Assembly (NCBI RefSeq): GCF_001766415.1 | Contig: NZ_MKXO01000003.1 | Span: 1 to 64,000, forward strand | Direction: 5' to 3' | From: Exiguobacterium aurantiacum | GTDB lineage: Bacteria > Bacillota > Bacilli > Exiguobacteriales > Exiguobacteriaceae | Length of the DNA: 64,000 nt | Shown here: positions 36,028 through 45,138 of the stretch, one piece after another | How positions within the stretch are numbered: position 1 is the stretch's first letter | How the letters are laid out: each line of letters starts with the position of its first letter | Translations under genes and position numbers: made by a program | Notes under the pieces: model-generated | Databases searched by the model: none | Told to the model about the DNA's origin: nothing | What the model saw: only the letters and a program-made list of their open reading frames with translations

Positions 36028-37152
36028 ATGACAGGCCCAATCCAATTGAACGAACGCATCGTTCTCTATGACATCATTCGAGGGTTTGCCCTGTGCGGCA
36101 TCTTCCTCGTCAACATCCCGAGCATGCTCGGGAGCGACTGGATCTTCGGTAAACCGATGTATGAAGGTAGTGACCTCGTCGTAAGGACACTGTTCGACTT
36201 GTTCATCCAGACGAAGTTCTATACAATTTTCTCTTTACTGTTCGGCATCGGCTTCTCGATTTTCCTCGAACGCTCTTACGCGCGTGGGGACTCGGCGAGT
36301 CGCTATGTCCGACGCATCATCATCCTTTTCCTGTTCGGACTTGCTCACCTGGCCATCTGGTCGGGTGACATCTTACATACGTATGCGATGTGGGGGTTGT
36401 TGCTCCCCTTGTTTTATGGATTGAGCAACCGCGCGATTTTGACGTGGGCGTGGAGTTTGTTGATCGGGAGTTTTCTCTTGTTCTATGGCTCATCTGTCTT
36501 GATGGAGTGGACGACGGGGTATTTCAATCCCGGCTATCCGTTCCCGACCGCGTATAACGCCGGCTTTGGCGCTTGGTTCGATTACCGGCTCGACGTCGAG
36601 ATCTTTAGCGCGATCTCAAACTCTCTGCTTGTCGGGATTGAAATCTTTTGCCTATTCTTATTCGGTCTCTATATCGGGCGTGAGCGGAAGCTGCTCACAT
36701 GGACGCTTCAAGGATTGACGCGGACGGCCATCATTTGCAGTGTTCTCGCCTTGCCGTTTTTCGGGGTCATCCTTTGGCATCGTTATGGCGGTGGCGGCGC
36801 TTACTACTGGACGAACCTAGCAGCCGTCCTCATCTCCGGAAAACTGCTCGCGACGACGTACGTCTGTCTGTTCACCGTCGCCGTCCGGAAAGGACTCACG
36901 TTCCGTCCGCTCCAGGCGCTCGGCCGGATGGCGCTGACGAACTACTTGACGCACACGCTCGTCGTCGTCCTTCCCGTCATCGCCCTCGGGTATTACGGAC
37001 GTCTGTCGCTCACTGAAGGATTGTTCTTGAGCATCGCGATTTTGATTGCCCAAACGTTCTTCTCGATGTGGTGGCTCAAATCGCATCGCTACGGACCGTT
37101 CGAGAAGTCATGGCGGATCGGGACGTACGGGATTCAGAAGAAAGTATCATAG
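36028..37152 (+). CDS. DUF418 family membrane protein
   Basis: The 374-residue, roughly 9-helix protein starts with NERIVLYDIIRGFALCGIFLVNIPSM and ends with a DUF418 domain (LGRMALTNYLTHTLVVV). Members resemble acyltransferase-like YeiB/YxaH proteins, with function unproven. It follows the ABC-F gene by 21 bp behind GTAGAGGAAG, so they may be cotranscribed. Confidence 0.85.
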   Translation: MTGPIQLNERIVLYDIIRGFALCGIFLVNIPSMLGSDWIFGKPMYEGSDLVVRTLFDLFIQTKFYTIFSLLFGIGFSIFLERSYARGDSASRYVRRIIILFLFGLAHLAIWSGDILHTYAMWGLLLPLFYGLSNRAILTWAWSLLIGSFLLFYGSSVLMEWTTGYFNPGYPFPTAYNAGFGAWFDYRLDVEIFSAISNSLLVGIEIFCLFLFGLYIGRERKLLTWTLQGLTRTAIICSVLALPFFGVILWHRYGGGGAYYWTNLAAVLISGKLLATTYVCLFTVAVRKGLTFRPLQALGRMALTNYLTHTLVVVLPVIALGYYGRLSLTEGLFLSIAILIAQTFFSMWWLKSHRYGPFEKSWRIGTYGIQKKVS

Positions 37153-37159
37153 CATGCAG

Positions 37160-37194
37160 AAAGGCTCGAAGCATCTCGCTTCGAGCCTTTCTCA
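37160..37194. terminator. Bidirectional terminator
   Basis: AAAGGCTCGAAGC-ATCTC-GCTTCGAGCCTTT is a near-perfect 13-bp stem between convergent genes. Confidence 0.85.
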
Positions 37195-37198
37195 TTTC

Positions 37199-38128
37199 TT
37201 AGTTCGTCGCCGCTGCTGTCAACACAGGAACGATTTGTTTTTTACGTGATACGACGCCAGGAAGTGTCGCCAGGCCGTCTAACAGTTCGACGTTGAACGC
37301 TTGTTCAAACAAATCATGCTTCGCACCGACAACGAGTGCTTCTGAATCATTCGTCAAGATGTTCGTGATGGCGAATACGAACAAGTCGAGCTGTTTGTCA
37401 GCAATCGTCTTCGCCATCGCCGCCTCGACTTCACTTTTACGGCTCAACACGTCGTTCGCGTCAACCGTGTTCACTTGGGCGATCTCGATGCGGTAGTCGC
37501 CCATCGCGAACTCTTTCGCGTCGAGCGAGATGAGTTCAGGCACCGTCTTCTGGCTCAAGTCGGCTCCTGCTTTCAACATTTCGAGACCGTACGCCTCGAC
37601 GTCAGTTCCGGCGATGTCTGCAAGCTCTTTCGCTGCTTTGACATCCTCGTCCGTGCATGTCGGTGACTTGAACAAGAGCGAGTCCGAGATGATCGCCGAT
37701 AGCATCAATCCGGCCATGTCAGACGCGATTTCGACACCGTGCTCTTTGTACAGCTTGAGCAAGATCGTCGCCGTGCAGCCAACCGGCTCCGCCCGGTAGT
37801 AGAGTGCGTCTGCTGTTTGAAAGTTAGCGATGCGGTGATGATCGATGACTTCAAGGATTCGCACGTCAGCAATGTCGGGCGCACTTTGTTGGAACTCGTT
37901 ATGGTCGACCAAGATGACCGAGCTCGTTTCGTCCGATACACGTTCGACGAGGCGCGGCGCCTTGACACGGAAGTGGTCGAGCGCGTATTGCGTCTCCCCG
38001 TTCACCTCACCGAGACGGACCGCCTCGGCGTCCATGCCTAATTTCTTTTTCAGTTCAGCGTAAGCGAGCGCCGAACAGATTGTATCCGTATCTGGATTTT
38101 TATGTCCGAAGACAAGTACTGTACTCAT
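37199..38128 (-). CDS. ppaC: Manganese-dependent inorganic pyrophosphatase (family II)
   Basis: The 309-residue DHH-family enzyme has [18 protein letters not shown] (metal His/Asp), [16 protein letters not shown] and the C-terminal SRKKQIVP substrate loop. It hydrolyses PPi to drive biosynthesis in the cytosol. There are no CBS inserts, so it is the unregulated short form. TGAGGAGAATG precedes the ATG. Confidence 0.96.
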   Translation of the reverse strand: MSTVLVFGHKNPDTDTICSALAYAELKKKLGMDAEAVRLGEVNGETQYALDHFRVKAPRLVERVSDETSSVILVDHNEFQQSAPDIADVRILEVIDHHRIANFQTADALYYRAEPVGCTATILLKLYKEHGVEIASDMAGLMLSAIISDSLLFKSPTCTDEDVKAAKELADIAGTDVEAYGLEMLKAGADLSQKTVPELISLDAKEFAMGDYRIEIAQVNTVDANDVLSRKSEVEAAMAKTIADKQLDLFVFAITNILTNDSEALVVGAKHDLFEQAFNVELLDGLATLPGVVSRKKQIVPVLTAAATN

Positions 38129-38198
38129 GATGCATTCTCCTCACTGTTGTAGTTTTCCCTTATCCATTATACCGTCAATCCCCATTCTTTCAATTCCA

Positions 38199-38226
38199 AA
38201 ACAAAAAGAGCCTAGACTCGGCTCTT
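38199..38226 (-). terminator. Terminator of the small acidic gene
   Basis: The minus strand has AAGAGCC-GAGTCTA-GGCTCTTTTTG. Confidence 0.75.
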
Positions 38227-38360
38227 CACGATTGTTCGTCTTCGTCTGTCTCTTCGAGGTCCGAATGATCCCCTTTTGAATCTTCTTCGTGCGAGATATC
38301 CGGTTGGTCCCGGTTCAACTTCTCTTGTTCTTCTTGTTCACGTTTGTCTTTGTCTGACAT
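38226..38360 (-). CDS. Small, highly acidic hypothetical protein (44 residues)
   Basis: It starts at 38360 (MSDKDKREQEEQEK) behind AAAGGATGAG, and ends HSDLEETDEDEQS. It is almost entirely charged and polar and likely disordered, with no hydrophobic core. A longer in-frame reading (to 38447) runs over the neighbouring hairpin and is less likely. It resembles the small acidic stress-type proteins of Bacillales in style only. Function is unknown. Confidence 0.6.
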   Translation of the reverse strand: MSDKDKREQEEQEKLNRDQPDISHEEDSKGDHSDLEETDEDEQS

Positions 38361-38422
38361 TTGTCTCATCCTTTCGGTACTGAGTCTTGTCGTAGACTGT
38401 TCCCCAAGGTTGACACGGTCAA

Positions 38423-38441
38423 ACGGATGTCTCACATCCGT
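38423..38441 (-). terminator. Hairpin after the HesB-like gene
   Basis: ACGGATGT-CTC-ACATCCGT is a perfect 8-bp stem, with only a short T stretch after it on the minus strand. It is a weak terminator or RNA-end stabiliser between the HesB-like gene and the acidic protein gene. Confidence 0.5.
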
Positions 38442-38456
38442 AAACAAACTGTCATG

Positions 38457-38741
38457 TCAGTCAGCTTGGACGAACACGACTTCATCCCCGCGGATCTCGA
38501 CGTTGACGTCTTGTCCTTGGAACAACCATTCGTCCTGCTCGGCGACGACGAAACGAATTCCATCTGCGTTCGTCTCGACGACGGCGTTATCGATCTCTTC
38601 TGTGATGACACCGACCGAGAACCCGTGCGTCAAATCAGTCGAACCCCCGTATTTGGCGAACAGACGAACCGTCTGTCCCGCCTCGACTTCCATTTCGTCT
38701 TTAAAAAATTGGAGTGCTTCTTCCGTCACGTTGATCTTCAT
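38457..38741 (-). CDS. HesB/YneR-family protein
   Basis: The 94-residue protein (ITEEALQFFKDEM-like start with VRLFAKYGGSTDLTHGFSVGV) follows the HesB/IscA-like fold but contains no cysteine at all, so it cannot hold an Fe-S cluster in the usual way. This is typical for the B. subtilis YneR type. Its role is unknown. AGAGGAGGATG precedes the ATG. Confidence 0.8.
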   Translation of the reverse strand: MKINVTEEALQFFKDEMEVEAGQTVRLFAKYGGSTDLTHGFSVGVITEEIDNAVVETNADGIRFVVAEQDEWLFQGQDVNVEIRGDEVVFVQAD

Positions 38742-38808
38742 GTAACATCCTCCTCTCGACTTCTGTCTTCATTCTAATCGTTTCTCAAAAAGCGAGCGAG
38801 GAAGTTGC

Positions 38809-39768
38809 CTATAGTGTCATACCCGGGAAGTACGTGACGGTCAGACTTTGCGTCCTAACCGCACCGCCGTCCATCTCATCGAACGTCACGTCGAACAAGG
38901 CGCGACCGATTTCTTCATGCGGCGCGTGCATCGTCGCTAATCCGAACGCCTGGCTGATCGGGTGGCCGTCAAACCCGAGGATGGCGACGTCTTCCGGTAT
39001 TCGGACGCCACGCCGGTGCATCTCCCCTAAAAAACCGAGCGCGACGTAATCGGACGACAAAAAGAGCGCGCGGGGACGCTCTTTTCGTTGAAGGAACTCT
39101 GCCGCTAAGCGGATCCCGTCTTCACTCGTCAAGTAACCGGTCCATACCCATCGCTCACGCGCGGACGCCACTTCATCGAAGTAGGCCCGCTGACGCGCGA
39201 TTGAGCTCGGACTAGACTGCCGCGATAAGACGATGCCGATATCTTCATAGCCGCCTTGTTTCAAAACCTGTAACCCAGTGGCGAACGCCGCGTAATGGTC
39301 GACATGGACCGAGGAGATCGTCTCAGGCGCACCGACCGTCGCGACCGAGATCGGGCCGAAACTACGGTACGTCTCCAATTCTTCGAACGACATCGCATGC
39401 GACAACAGAATCGCCCCATCAACTTCACGATGCCTCAGTAAGTCGAGTGCTTGCCGCTCTTGATCAAGCTTGTACTCGGTCTGCCACATGACGAGACGGT
39501 ACCCTTTCACGAGCGCCGCTTTCGCGAGTCCGTTGACGAACAGTCCGTAATACGGATGGTCCATATACGGCAACACGACGACGAATCGCTGCGTGCGCCC
39601 AGTCGACAGCGTCAGCGCCTGCTGATTCCGTAAATAGCCAAGCTCTGCCATCGCCGCATGGACACGCTGTCGCTTTTCTTTTGAAACGTATGGATGTTCA
39701 TTAATCACCCGCGAGACCGTCGTCACCGACACGTCCGCTTGTTTCGCGATATCTCGAATGTTCGCCAT
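38809..39768 (-). CDS. LacI/GalR-family transcriptional regulator
   Basis: The 319-residue protein has an N-terminal HTH (IRDIAKQADVSVTTVSRVINEHPYVSKEKRQRV) and a periplasmic-binding-like effector domain (about 60-319) with PRALFLSSDYVALGFL and VAILGFDGHPIS. The ligand is unknown, probably a sugar. It follows a 77-codon gene by 11 bp on the same strand. A perfect 18-bp palindrome upstream of that gene suggests autoregulation. Confidence 0.9.
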   Translation of the reverse strand: MANIRDIAKQADVSVTTVSRVINEHPYVSKEKRQRVHAAMAELGYLRNQQALTLSTGRTQRFVVVLPYMDHPYYGLFVNGLAKAALVKGYRLVMWQTEYKLDQERQALDLLRHREVDGAILLSHAMSFEELETYRSFGPISVATVGAPETISSVHVDHYAAFATGLQVLKQGGYEDIGIVLSRQSSPSSIARQRAYFDEVASARERWVWTGYLTSEDGIRLAAEFLQRKERPRALFLSSDYVALGFLGEMHRRGVRIPEDVAILGFDGHPISQAFGLATMHAPHEEIGRALFDVTFDEMDGGAVRTQSLTVTYFPGMTL

Positions 39769-39779
39769 CCCGCCTCACC

Positions 39780-40013
39780 TCAATCTGTCAGTCTTTCCAT
39801 ATAGTGTACCCATTCTACTGACCGACTGTCATCTCTTGCCATCACTTGTCGCCGAATCGCTTGGGCGAGACGAAACCGTTCTTCGACAGGTAAGCGAAGA
39901 AACTCATCTTGAAACTGGGCGCACAACATGCGTCCGAACGGTGTGTACAATTGATTGATGACCAGTTCATAGACAATCCCGCTGCACCAAGCCTTCCACG
40001 TCGTCGGATTCAT
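39780..40013 (-). CDS. Hypothetical 77-residue protein upstream of the LacI-type regulator
   Basis: It starts at 40013 (MNPTTWKAWCSGIVYELVIN) behind AAAGGAGGG and contains FLRLPVEERFRLAQAIRRQVMARDD. It looks soluble and helical. I recognise no family. It is placed first in a two-gene unit with the regulator, so it may assist it. Longer starts upstream would cross the palindromic operator. Confidence 0.6.
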   Translation of the reverse strand: MNPTTWKAWCSGIVYELVINQLYTPFGRMLCAQFQDEFLRLPVEERFRLAQAIRRQVMARDDSRSVEWVHYMERLTD

Positions 40014-40044
40014 CAGGCTTCCCTCCTTTGACTCTACCGTACAT

Positions 40045-40062
40045 TCTGAAACGCGTTTCAGA
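40045..40062. promoter_or_regulatory. Perfect 18-bp palindromic operator
   Basis: TCTGAAACGCGTTTCAGA is self-complementary and close to LacI-family sites. It lies between a candidate -35 TTGCTC and the ribosome site of the 77-residue gene, an autoregulatory position for the LacI-type protein. Confidence 0.65.
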
Positions 40063-40086
40063 GCAAGCACTTTATTAAAAAACTCT

Positions 40087-40099
40087 AATTCCGAACATT
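40087..40099 (+). promoter_or_regulatory. PurBox-like site 1
   Basis: AATTCCGAACATT matches the B. subtilis PurR consensus AWWWCCGAACWWT at every position. It lies about 45 bp upstream of the permease promoter. Confidence 0.65.
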
Positions 40100-40143
40100 A
40101 AACGCTCAAATGAGAACTTTTTTAGTTTTTTAACTCGAAATCA

Positions 40144-40172
40144 TTGACGATGTCGATTCGATTTCGTATAGT
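40144..40172 (+). promoter_or_regulatory. Sigma-A promoter of the purine permease
   Basis: TTGACG (40144-40149) and TATAGT (40167-40172) have a 17-bp spacer. Confidence 0.8.
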
Positions 40173-40212
40173 CAACAAGTTGATAACGTGTATTCCATTT
40201 TACCGGACAGTT

Positions 40213-40225
40213 AATGTTCGGAAAT
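40213..40225 (-). promoter_or_regulatory. PurBox-like site 2, inverted
   Basis: AATGTTCGGAAAT is a perfect inverted PurBox, about 40 bp past the transcription start and upstream of the ribosome site. The distance to site 1 is much larger than in classical paired PurBoxes, so degenerate partners may exist. Confidence 0.6.
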
Positions 40226-40249
40226 TACTACTTATAAGGAGTCTTCCTA

Positions 40250-41539
40250 ATGAACTTATTCCGTTTACAGCAACACGGGACGAACGTTAAACAAGAAGTG
40301 ATGGCCGGCATCACAACGTTCGTCACGATGGCCTACATCTCGGTCGTCAACCCGGCGATTTTGTCGGACGCAGGCATCCCGTTCGCGCAGGCGTTCACGG
40401 CGACGATCATCGCCATCTTGATCGGAACAGGGTTAATGGCGTTCTATGCCAACCTGCCGATCGCGGTCGCACCTGGGATGGGCTTGAACGCCTTCTTCGC
40501 CTATACACTCGTCGCGCAACAACAGATCGCACCAGAAGCCGCGCTCGGCGTCGTCTTCGTCTCGTCGGTCTTCTTCCTGATCTTGTCGCTGTCACCGATC
40601 CGGACGAAACTGATTCAAGCGATCCCCGCTTCATTGAAGCACGCCATCACGACCGGTATCGGGTTGTTCATCGCCTCGCTCGGCTTGAAGCTGTCCGGAC
40701 TCATCGTCGCGGATGAAGCGAACCTCGTCCGTCTCGGGGAGTTGTCGTCACCGAGCGTCTTGCTCGTCCTCGGTGGACTGATCGTCTCGGCGCTTCTGTT
40801 CTCACGTAACGTACCGGGTTCCCTTCTTATCGGGATGGTGCTCACAGGTATCGCGGCCTACTTCATGGGTCTATTGAAAATCGAAGGCGTGACGGCGATG
40901 CCGACGCTACCGGAAGGGTTGATGGTCAACCCGCTCACCGCTTTCTCTGACGTCATCCAATATGGCTTGTTCGGGGCCGTATTGTCATTCTTCCTCGTCA
41001 CGTTGTTCGACACGACGGGAACGCTCGTCGGTGTCGGCAAGCAAGCCGGTTTGTTGAAAGAAGACGGGACGATCGAGAACGGGCACCGGGCCTTGTTCGC
41101 TGATTCGCTCGCAACGATGGGGGGCTCACTCGTCGGAACGAGTCCATCGACGGCCTACATCGAGTCGGCCGCAGGTGTCGCCCAAGGCGGACGGACCGGA
41201 CTGACGACAGCCGTCGTCGCCGGCTTGTTCGGTCTCACATTGTTCTTCAGCCCGCTCATCGGTGCGATCTCAGGTGTCGCCGCCATTACGGCGCCGGCCC
41301 TCATCATCGTCGGCGCACTCATGCTGACGAACGTCCGCTATATCGATTGGACAGATTTCAGTGAATACTTCCCGGCGTTCATGACGATCCTCATCATGCC
41401 ACTCTCAGGCAGTATCGAACGCGGGATCGCCTTCGGGTTCATCCTCTACCCGATCTTCAAGGCGATGAACAAAGAAACGGTCCACCCGCTCATCTACTTG
41501 TTCGCCGGATTGTTTATTTTGGAAATGTTTTTCCTATAA
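40250..41539 (+). CDS. pbuG: NCS2 (AzgA-like) guanine/hypoxanthine/adenine permease
   Basis: The 429-residue, 12-13 helix protein opens with GTNVKQEVMAGITTFVTMAYISVVNPAILSDAGIP and has APGMGLNAFFAY, LFDTTGTLVGV and GTSPSTAYIESAAGVAQGGRTGLT, typical of the PbuG/PbuO/YicO group. It imports hypoxanthine, guanine or adenine. PurBox sites flank the promoter and no purine aptamer is present. TAAGGAG precedes the ATG. PbuG versus PbuO is not resolved. Confidence 0.9.
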   Translation: MNLFRLQQHGTNVKQEVMAGITTFVTMAYISVVNPAILSDAGIPFAQAFTATIIAILIGTGLMAFYANLPIAVAPGMGLNAFFAYTLVAQQQIAPEAALGVVFVSSVFFLILSLSPIRTKLIQAIPASLKHAITTGIGLFIASLGLKLSGLIVADEANLVRLGELSSPSVLLVLGGLIVSALLFSRNVPGSLLIGMVLTGIAAYFMGLLKIEGVTAMPTLPEGLMVNPLTAFSDVIQYGLFGAVLSFFLVTLFDTTGTLVGVGKQAGLLKEDGTIENGHRALFADSLATMGGSLVGTSPSTAYIESAAGVAQGGRTGLTTAVVAGLFGLTLFFSPLIGAISGVAAITAPALIIVGALMLTNVRYIDWTDFSEYFPAFMTILIMPLSGSIERGIAFGFILYPIFKAMNKETVHPLIYLFAGLFILEMFFL

Positions 41540-41548
41540 TACTTTACT

Positions 41549-41577
41549 TTAACCCTCGTCCCCGACGAGGGTTTTTC
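41549..41577 (+). terminator. Terminator
   Basis: AACCCTCGTCCCCGACGAGGGTTTTT. Confidence 0.85.
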
Positions 41578-41698
41578 TGTTATTAATCAGGGAATCACTG
41601 TCTTATAGCAGTTTCTTCATGAATATGTATTCATTATCATTTAGTTCTCAATTAGACAGTATTTTACATTTTTTTGAGAAAATGATTCCATTTTTCTG

Positions 41699-41744
41699 TT
41701 TTGTGCTCATTTGTTATGGAATAATAACTGTGAAACCGTTTTCG
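41699..41744 (+). promoter_or_regulatory. lutABC promoter with CcpA cre-like site
   Basis: A weak -35 TTTTGT (41699-41704) and TAATAA (41722-41727) are 17 bp apart. TGAAACCGTTTTCG (41731-41744) fits cre at 13 of 14 positions just past the -10, a repressing position. The rest of the gap 41578-41777 is A/T-rich; I see nothing else in it. Confidence 0.5.
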
Positions 41745-41777
41745 AATTTGACTAAAATCAGGAAAGAAGGAATGGAC

Positions 41778-42515
41778 ATGCCAAACGTGGCGTTGTTCGT
41801 CACTTGTCTCTCCGATACGTTATTCCCATCGGTAGGACAAGCGACGGTCGAACTATTAGAACATCTCGGTTGTGACGTCAGCTTCCCGTTCGAGCAGACG
41901 TGCTGCGGTCAACCGGCCTATAACAGCGGCTACCATGAAGAGACGAAAAAGATTGCCAAACACATGATCGAGACGTTCGAGAAAGCAGACGCCGACTATA
42001 TCGTCGGACCGTCCGGCTCGTGTGTCATGATGATGCGCGATTATCCGCACTTGTTCAAAGACGATCCCGTCTGGAAAGAGCGGGCCGAAGCCCATGCGGC
42101 GAAGACGTTCGAACTGACGCAGTTCATCGTCGACGTGCTCGAAGTGACAGACGTCGGGGCAAAATTCCCGGCGAAAGCGACGTATCACGCCTCGTGCCAT
42201 ATGACGCGCCTGCTCGGGATCGAGGCGGCACCGGGACAGTTGTTGAAAAACGTTGATGGGTTGACGATGGTCCCACTCGAAGGGGTACATAACTGTTGCG
42301 GCTTCGGCGGGACGTTCTCGGTCAAGATGCCGGACGTATCGGTACAGATGGTCGACGAGAAAGTCGAGTCGATTTTAAAATCAGGGGCTGACGTATTGAT
42401 CGGCGCTGATGCGTCTTGTTTGATGAACATCGGGGGACGCCTGCATAAACAAGGGCATCCGATCAAAGTGATGCATATCGCGGAAGTGCTGAACGAAGGG
42501 GTGAAACAAGCATGA
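41778..42515 (+). CDS. lutA: L-lactate oxidation protein LutA (CCG-domain Fe-S protein)
   Basis: The 245-residue protein has two cysteine-rich CCG repeats: [14 protein letters not shown] (with [11 protein letters not shown]) and [10 protein letters not shown] with HNCCGFGG. It is one subunit of the LutABC lactate-to-pyruvate oxidising system. The start at 41778 ([10 protein letters not shown]) is preceded by AGAAGGAATGG. The stop overlaps lutB by 4 bp. Confidence 0.93.
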   Translation: MPNVALFVTCLSDTLFPSVGQATVELLEHLGCDVSFPFEQTCCGQPAYNSGYHEETKKIAKHMIETFEKADADYIVGPSGSCVMMMRDYPHLFKDDPVWKERAEAHAAKTFELTQFIVDVLEVTDVGAKFPAKATYHASCHMTRLLGIEAAPGQLLKNVDGLTMVPLEGVHNCCGFGGTFSVKMPDVSVQMVDEKVESILKSGADVLIGADASCLMNIGGRLHKQGHPIKVMHIAEVLNEGVKQA

Positions 42516-43921
42516 GCATGGGGATTCGGTTAGATGAGAAGTTTCAAGATCGGCGGAAAGACGGGATCGATAACCCGTTCATGCGTCAAGCCGTCAGCTC
42601 GGCGCAAAATCGCCTGCGCGACGGACGTTTGAACGCGGCTGGGGAACTCGGGGATTGGGAAGCGTTCCGCGACCATTCGGAAGAGATTCGCCAGCACGTG
42701 CTCGAGCATCTCGATTATTACTTACACCAGTTGAGTGAGAATATCTCGAAGCGGGGCGGCAACGTCTTCTTCGCCGAGACGCCGGAAGAAGCGAACCGCT
42801 ATATCCGCGAAGTCGTGCGCGCAAAAGACGCCAAACACGTCGTCAAATCGAAGTCGATGGTGACCGAGGAGATCGGGTTGAACGAGGCGCTTCACGAAGA
42901 AGGGTGTACGGTCGTCGAGTCGGATCTCGGGGAATGGATCCTTCAGCTCGACAACGACCCACCGTCGCACATCGTCGCACCGGCGCTCCATAAAGACCGG
43001 AACGATGTCCACAAGACGTTCACGACCCATGGCTACGACGGAACGAACGACCCGACCGAGCTCGGCCGCTATGCGCGCCGCGAGCTGCGCAAAGACTTCT
43101 TGAAAGCAGAGGTCGGCATCACCGGTTGTAACTTCGCCATCGCCGAGAGCGGCGCCGTTGGTCTCGTCACGAACGAAGGTAACGGGCGGATGGTCACGTC
43201 ACTCCCGAACACCGTCATCTCGGTCATGGGGATGGAGCGGGTCGTCCCGTCTTACGAAGAGTTCGAAGTGCTCGTCAACATGTTGTGCCGGAGCGCGGTC
43301 GGCCAACGGCTCACGTCATACATCACGACGTTCGCCGGCACGAAAAGCGTCGGTGAAGTCGACGGCCCGGAAGAATTCCATCTCGTCATCGTCGACAACA
43401 AGCGGTCCGGCATTCTCGGGACTCAGTTCCAGTCCGTGCTCCAATGTATCCGTTGCGCGGCATGTATCAACGTCTGCCCGGTCTATCGCCATATCGGCGG
43501 CCACGCCTACGGTTCGATTTATCCGGGACCGATCGGCGCCGTGCTCGCTCCGCTGCTCGACGGTTACGAGAACTATAAAGAACTGCCGTATGCGTCAAGC
43601 CTTTGTGGTGCCTGTACGGAAGCGTGTCCGGTCAAGATTCCGCTCCATGAACTGTTGATCGAGCATCGCCGCGTCATCGTCGAAGACAAGAAAAAATCAC
43701 CGTTCGTCGAACGCATCGCCATGAAAGGCTTCGCCGTCACGTCATCGAGCCCGTTCTTGTTCGAGGCGGCCGAACAGATCGCGCCGTTCGCGTCGTCCCC
43801 GTTTGCGACAGCGGGGCAAATCGACAAAGGCTTACCGGCTTGGACCGACTCGAAAGACTTGCCGCAGCCGGCCAAACAGACGGTCCGCGACTGGTTTAAG
43901 AAACGGGGGAATGCACAATGA
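42512..43921 (+). CDS. lutB: L-lactate oxidation Fe-S protein LutB
   Basis: The 469-residue protein has an N-terminal LUD domain ([37 protein letters not shown]) and two [4Fe-4S] clusters, [19 protein letters not shown] and [13 protein letters not shown]. It carries electrons in the LutABC complex. It overlaps lutA and lutC by 4 bp each, indicating coupled translation. Length is close to B. subtilis LutB. Confidence 0.95.
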   Translation: MSMGIRLDEKFQDRRKDGIDNPFMRQAVSSAQNRLRDGRLNAAGELGDWEAFRDHSEEIRQHVLEHLDYYLHQLSENISKRGGNVFFAETPEEANRYIREVVRAKDAKHVVKSKSMVTEEIGLNEALHEEGCTVVESDLGEWILQLDNDPPSHIVAPALHKDRNDVHKTFTTHGYDGTNDPTELGRYARRELRKDFLKAEVGITGCNFAIAESGAVGLVTNEGNGRMVTSLPNTVISVMGMERVVPSYEEFEVLVNMLCRSAVGQRLTSYITTFAGTKSVGEVDGPEEFHLVIVDNKRSGILGTQFQSVLQCIRCAACINVCPVYRHIGGHAYGSIYPGPIGAVLAPLLDGYENYKELPYASSLCGACTEACPVKIPLHELLIEHRRVIVEDKKKSPFVERIAMKGFAVTSSSPFLFEAAEQIAPFASSPFATAGQIDKGLPAWTDSKDLPQPAKQTVRDWFKKRGNAQ

Positions 43922-44613
43922 ATCCAGGAACGATCACCAACCGTGAAGACTTTTTAAAGCGGATCGCGGGACAACTCGGACGCGACGTCGATTTGACGCC
44001 TCCGAAACGAGTATACAAGCACCGTCCGCAAGACGAGGTGTTGAAAGACGCTTCAACAGAGGAACTCCTCGAGACGTTCCGTATGGTCGCGACGCGCATT
44101 CATACCGACGTCGTCGAATGTGAGTCGACTCATCTCGATGACACGCTCCGTCTTCTCCTCGAACGATACGACGGCAAGACGATTATCGCCGAGGACGATG
44201 CACGCATTAAGGAATGGGCACCCGAAACGAGCCGGTCGTTCGACTGGTGGGATGCCGCGCGTCCGGATGACAGCCGCGCCCTTGCCGTGAAAGCTGACGT
44301 TGGGATCACGATTGCCGACCAAGCACTCGCTGAAAGTGCGACCATCGTCCAATATGCGGCCCCCGGAAAATCGCGGACGATCAGCTTGTTGCCACAAGAT
44401 CACATCGCCATCATCCCGAAATCGGTGCTCGTGCCCCGGATGACGCAAGCGGCGAAACAACTGGCCGAACTCGATTGCAACGGCGAGCTCGCCTCACCGC
44501 AAGGCGTCAACTTCATCTCGGGCCCGTCAAACTCGGCCGATATTGAGATGAACTTGATCGTCGGTGTCCACGGACCGGTCCGTGTCGCCTACGTTCTCGT
44601 ACATGATCTCTAA
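43918..44613 (+). CDS. lutC: L-lactate oxidation protein LutC (LUD domain)
   Basis: The 231-residue protein is a single LUD domain ([60 protein letters not shown]). It is the third subunit of the lactate oxidation system. A terminator follows seven bases later. Confidence 0.93.
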   Translation: MNPGTITNREDFLKRIAGQLGRDVDLTPPKRVYKHRPQDEVLKDASTEELLETFRMVATRIHTDVVECESTHLDDTLRLLLERYDGKTIIAEDDARIKEWAPETSRSFDWWDAARPDDSRALAVKADVGITIADQALAESATIVQYAAPGKSRTISLLPQDHIAIIPKSVLVPRMTQAAKQLAELDCNGELASPQGVNFISGPSNSADIEMNLIVGVHGPVRVAYVLVHDL

Positions 44614-44619
44614 CGAAAA

Positions 44620-44645
44620 GACTCGCCACGACGGCGAGTTTTTTC
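44620..44645 (+). terminator. Terminator of lutABC
   Basis: ACTCGCC-ACGAC-GGCGAGT followed by TTTTT. Confidence 0.85.
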
Positions 44646-44654
44646 GTTTATTCT

Positions 44655-44717
44655 TTATTCGACGGTGATGCTTCCGTTCGTCGTCTTCAAGCGAAACGGA
44701 TGTTCGATGTTTGAACG
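44655..44717 (-). pseudogene. C-terminal remnant of a DUF4097-type adhesin/beta-helix protein
   Basis: The minus strand reads IEHPFRLKTTNGSITVE and then stop, with an in-frame TGA only a few codons upstream. Ending in LKTTNGSI(T/K)(V/I) is the usual C terminus of DUF4097 proteins encoded next to PadR genes. Only about 20 codons survive and the rest of the gene is gone. Confidence 0.55.
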
Positions 44718-44725
44718 TCAAAGTC

Positions 44726-44983
44726 TTATCCCGCACTCATCGCTTCGTCAATTTTTCCCATCGAGTCGCCCGCTCGCAATTCGTCTAACCGGGCCTTTCC
44801 TTGCTCCGTGATCGCGTAGTATTTCCGTGGCGGTTTTTCTGCCAACTCCTTCAAATACGTCGTGAAGTAGCCTTCCGACGTGAGCCTCCTCAGGAGCGGA
44901 TAGACCACACCTTCTGAGATGGCACCTTTTTTTAACTTAGTATCCCTCTCACCCCTTCCACTATCTATTAGGCAACAACACAT
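44726..44983 (-). pseudogene. 5'-truncated PadR-family regulator gene
   Basis: Codons from EGVVYPLLRRLTSEGYFTTYLKE through PPRKYYAITEQGKARLDELRAG are the second half of a PadR winged helix (wing and C terminus). The first helices, about 40 residues, are missing and replaced by an unrelated stretch (MCCCLIDSGRGERDTK). With the DUF4097 stub after it, this looks like a PadR-DUF1700-DUF4097 locus collapsed by deletion. A shortened functional protein cannot be ruled out. Confidence 0.6.
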
Positions 44984-45138
44984 CGTTCGCTATTGTTCAA
45001 TTGAAACTAGTTAGCACGTTTACTGCATCTCGATAAGTGGTATATCGCTGCAGAAATCTGTACAATAGGGGAACGACACTCGTAGTAAAATAATTGTCAC
45101 AGCCGGAATGTATGTAGTTCCAGGAAGGAACGGTCCCT

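Noticed and set aside
38809-39768. LacI-type gene as the regulator of the PTS gene at 24646
   Set aside because: Its presumed own operator (TGAAACGCGTTTCA) differs from the PTS dyad (TGCAAGCGATTGCA), so a link is unsupported.
44527-44736. 69-codon minus-strand frame after the PadR remnant
   Set aside because: It crosses the lutABC terminator and lacks an SD; the meaningful frame there is the DUF4097 stub.
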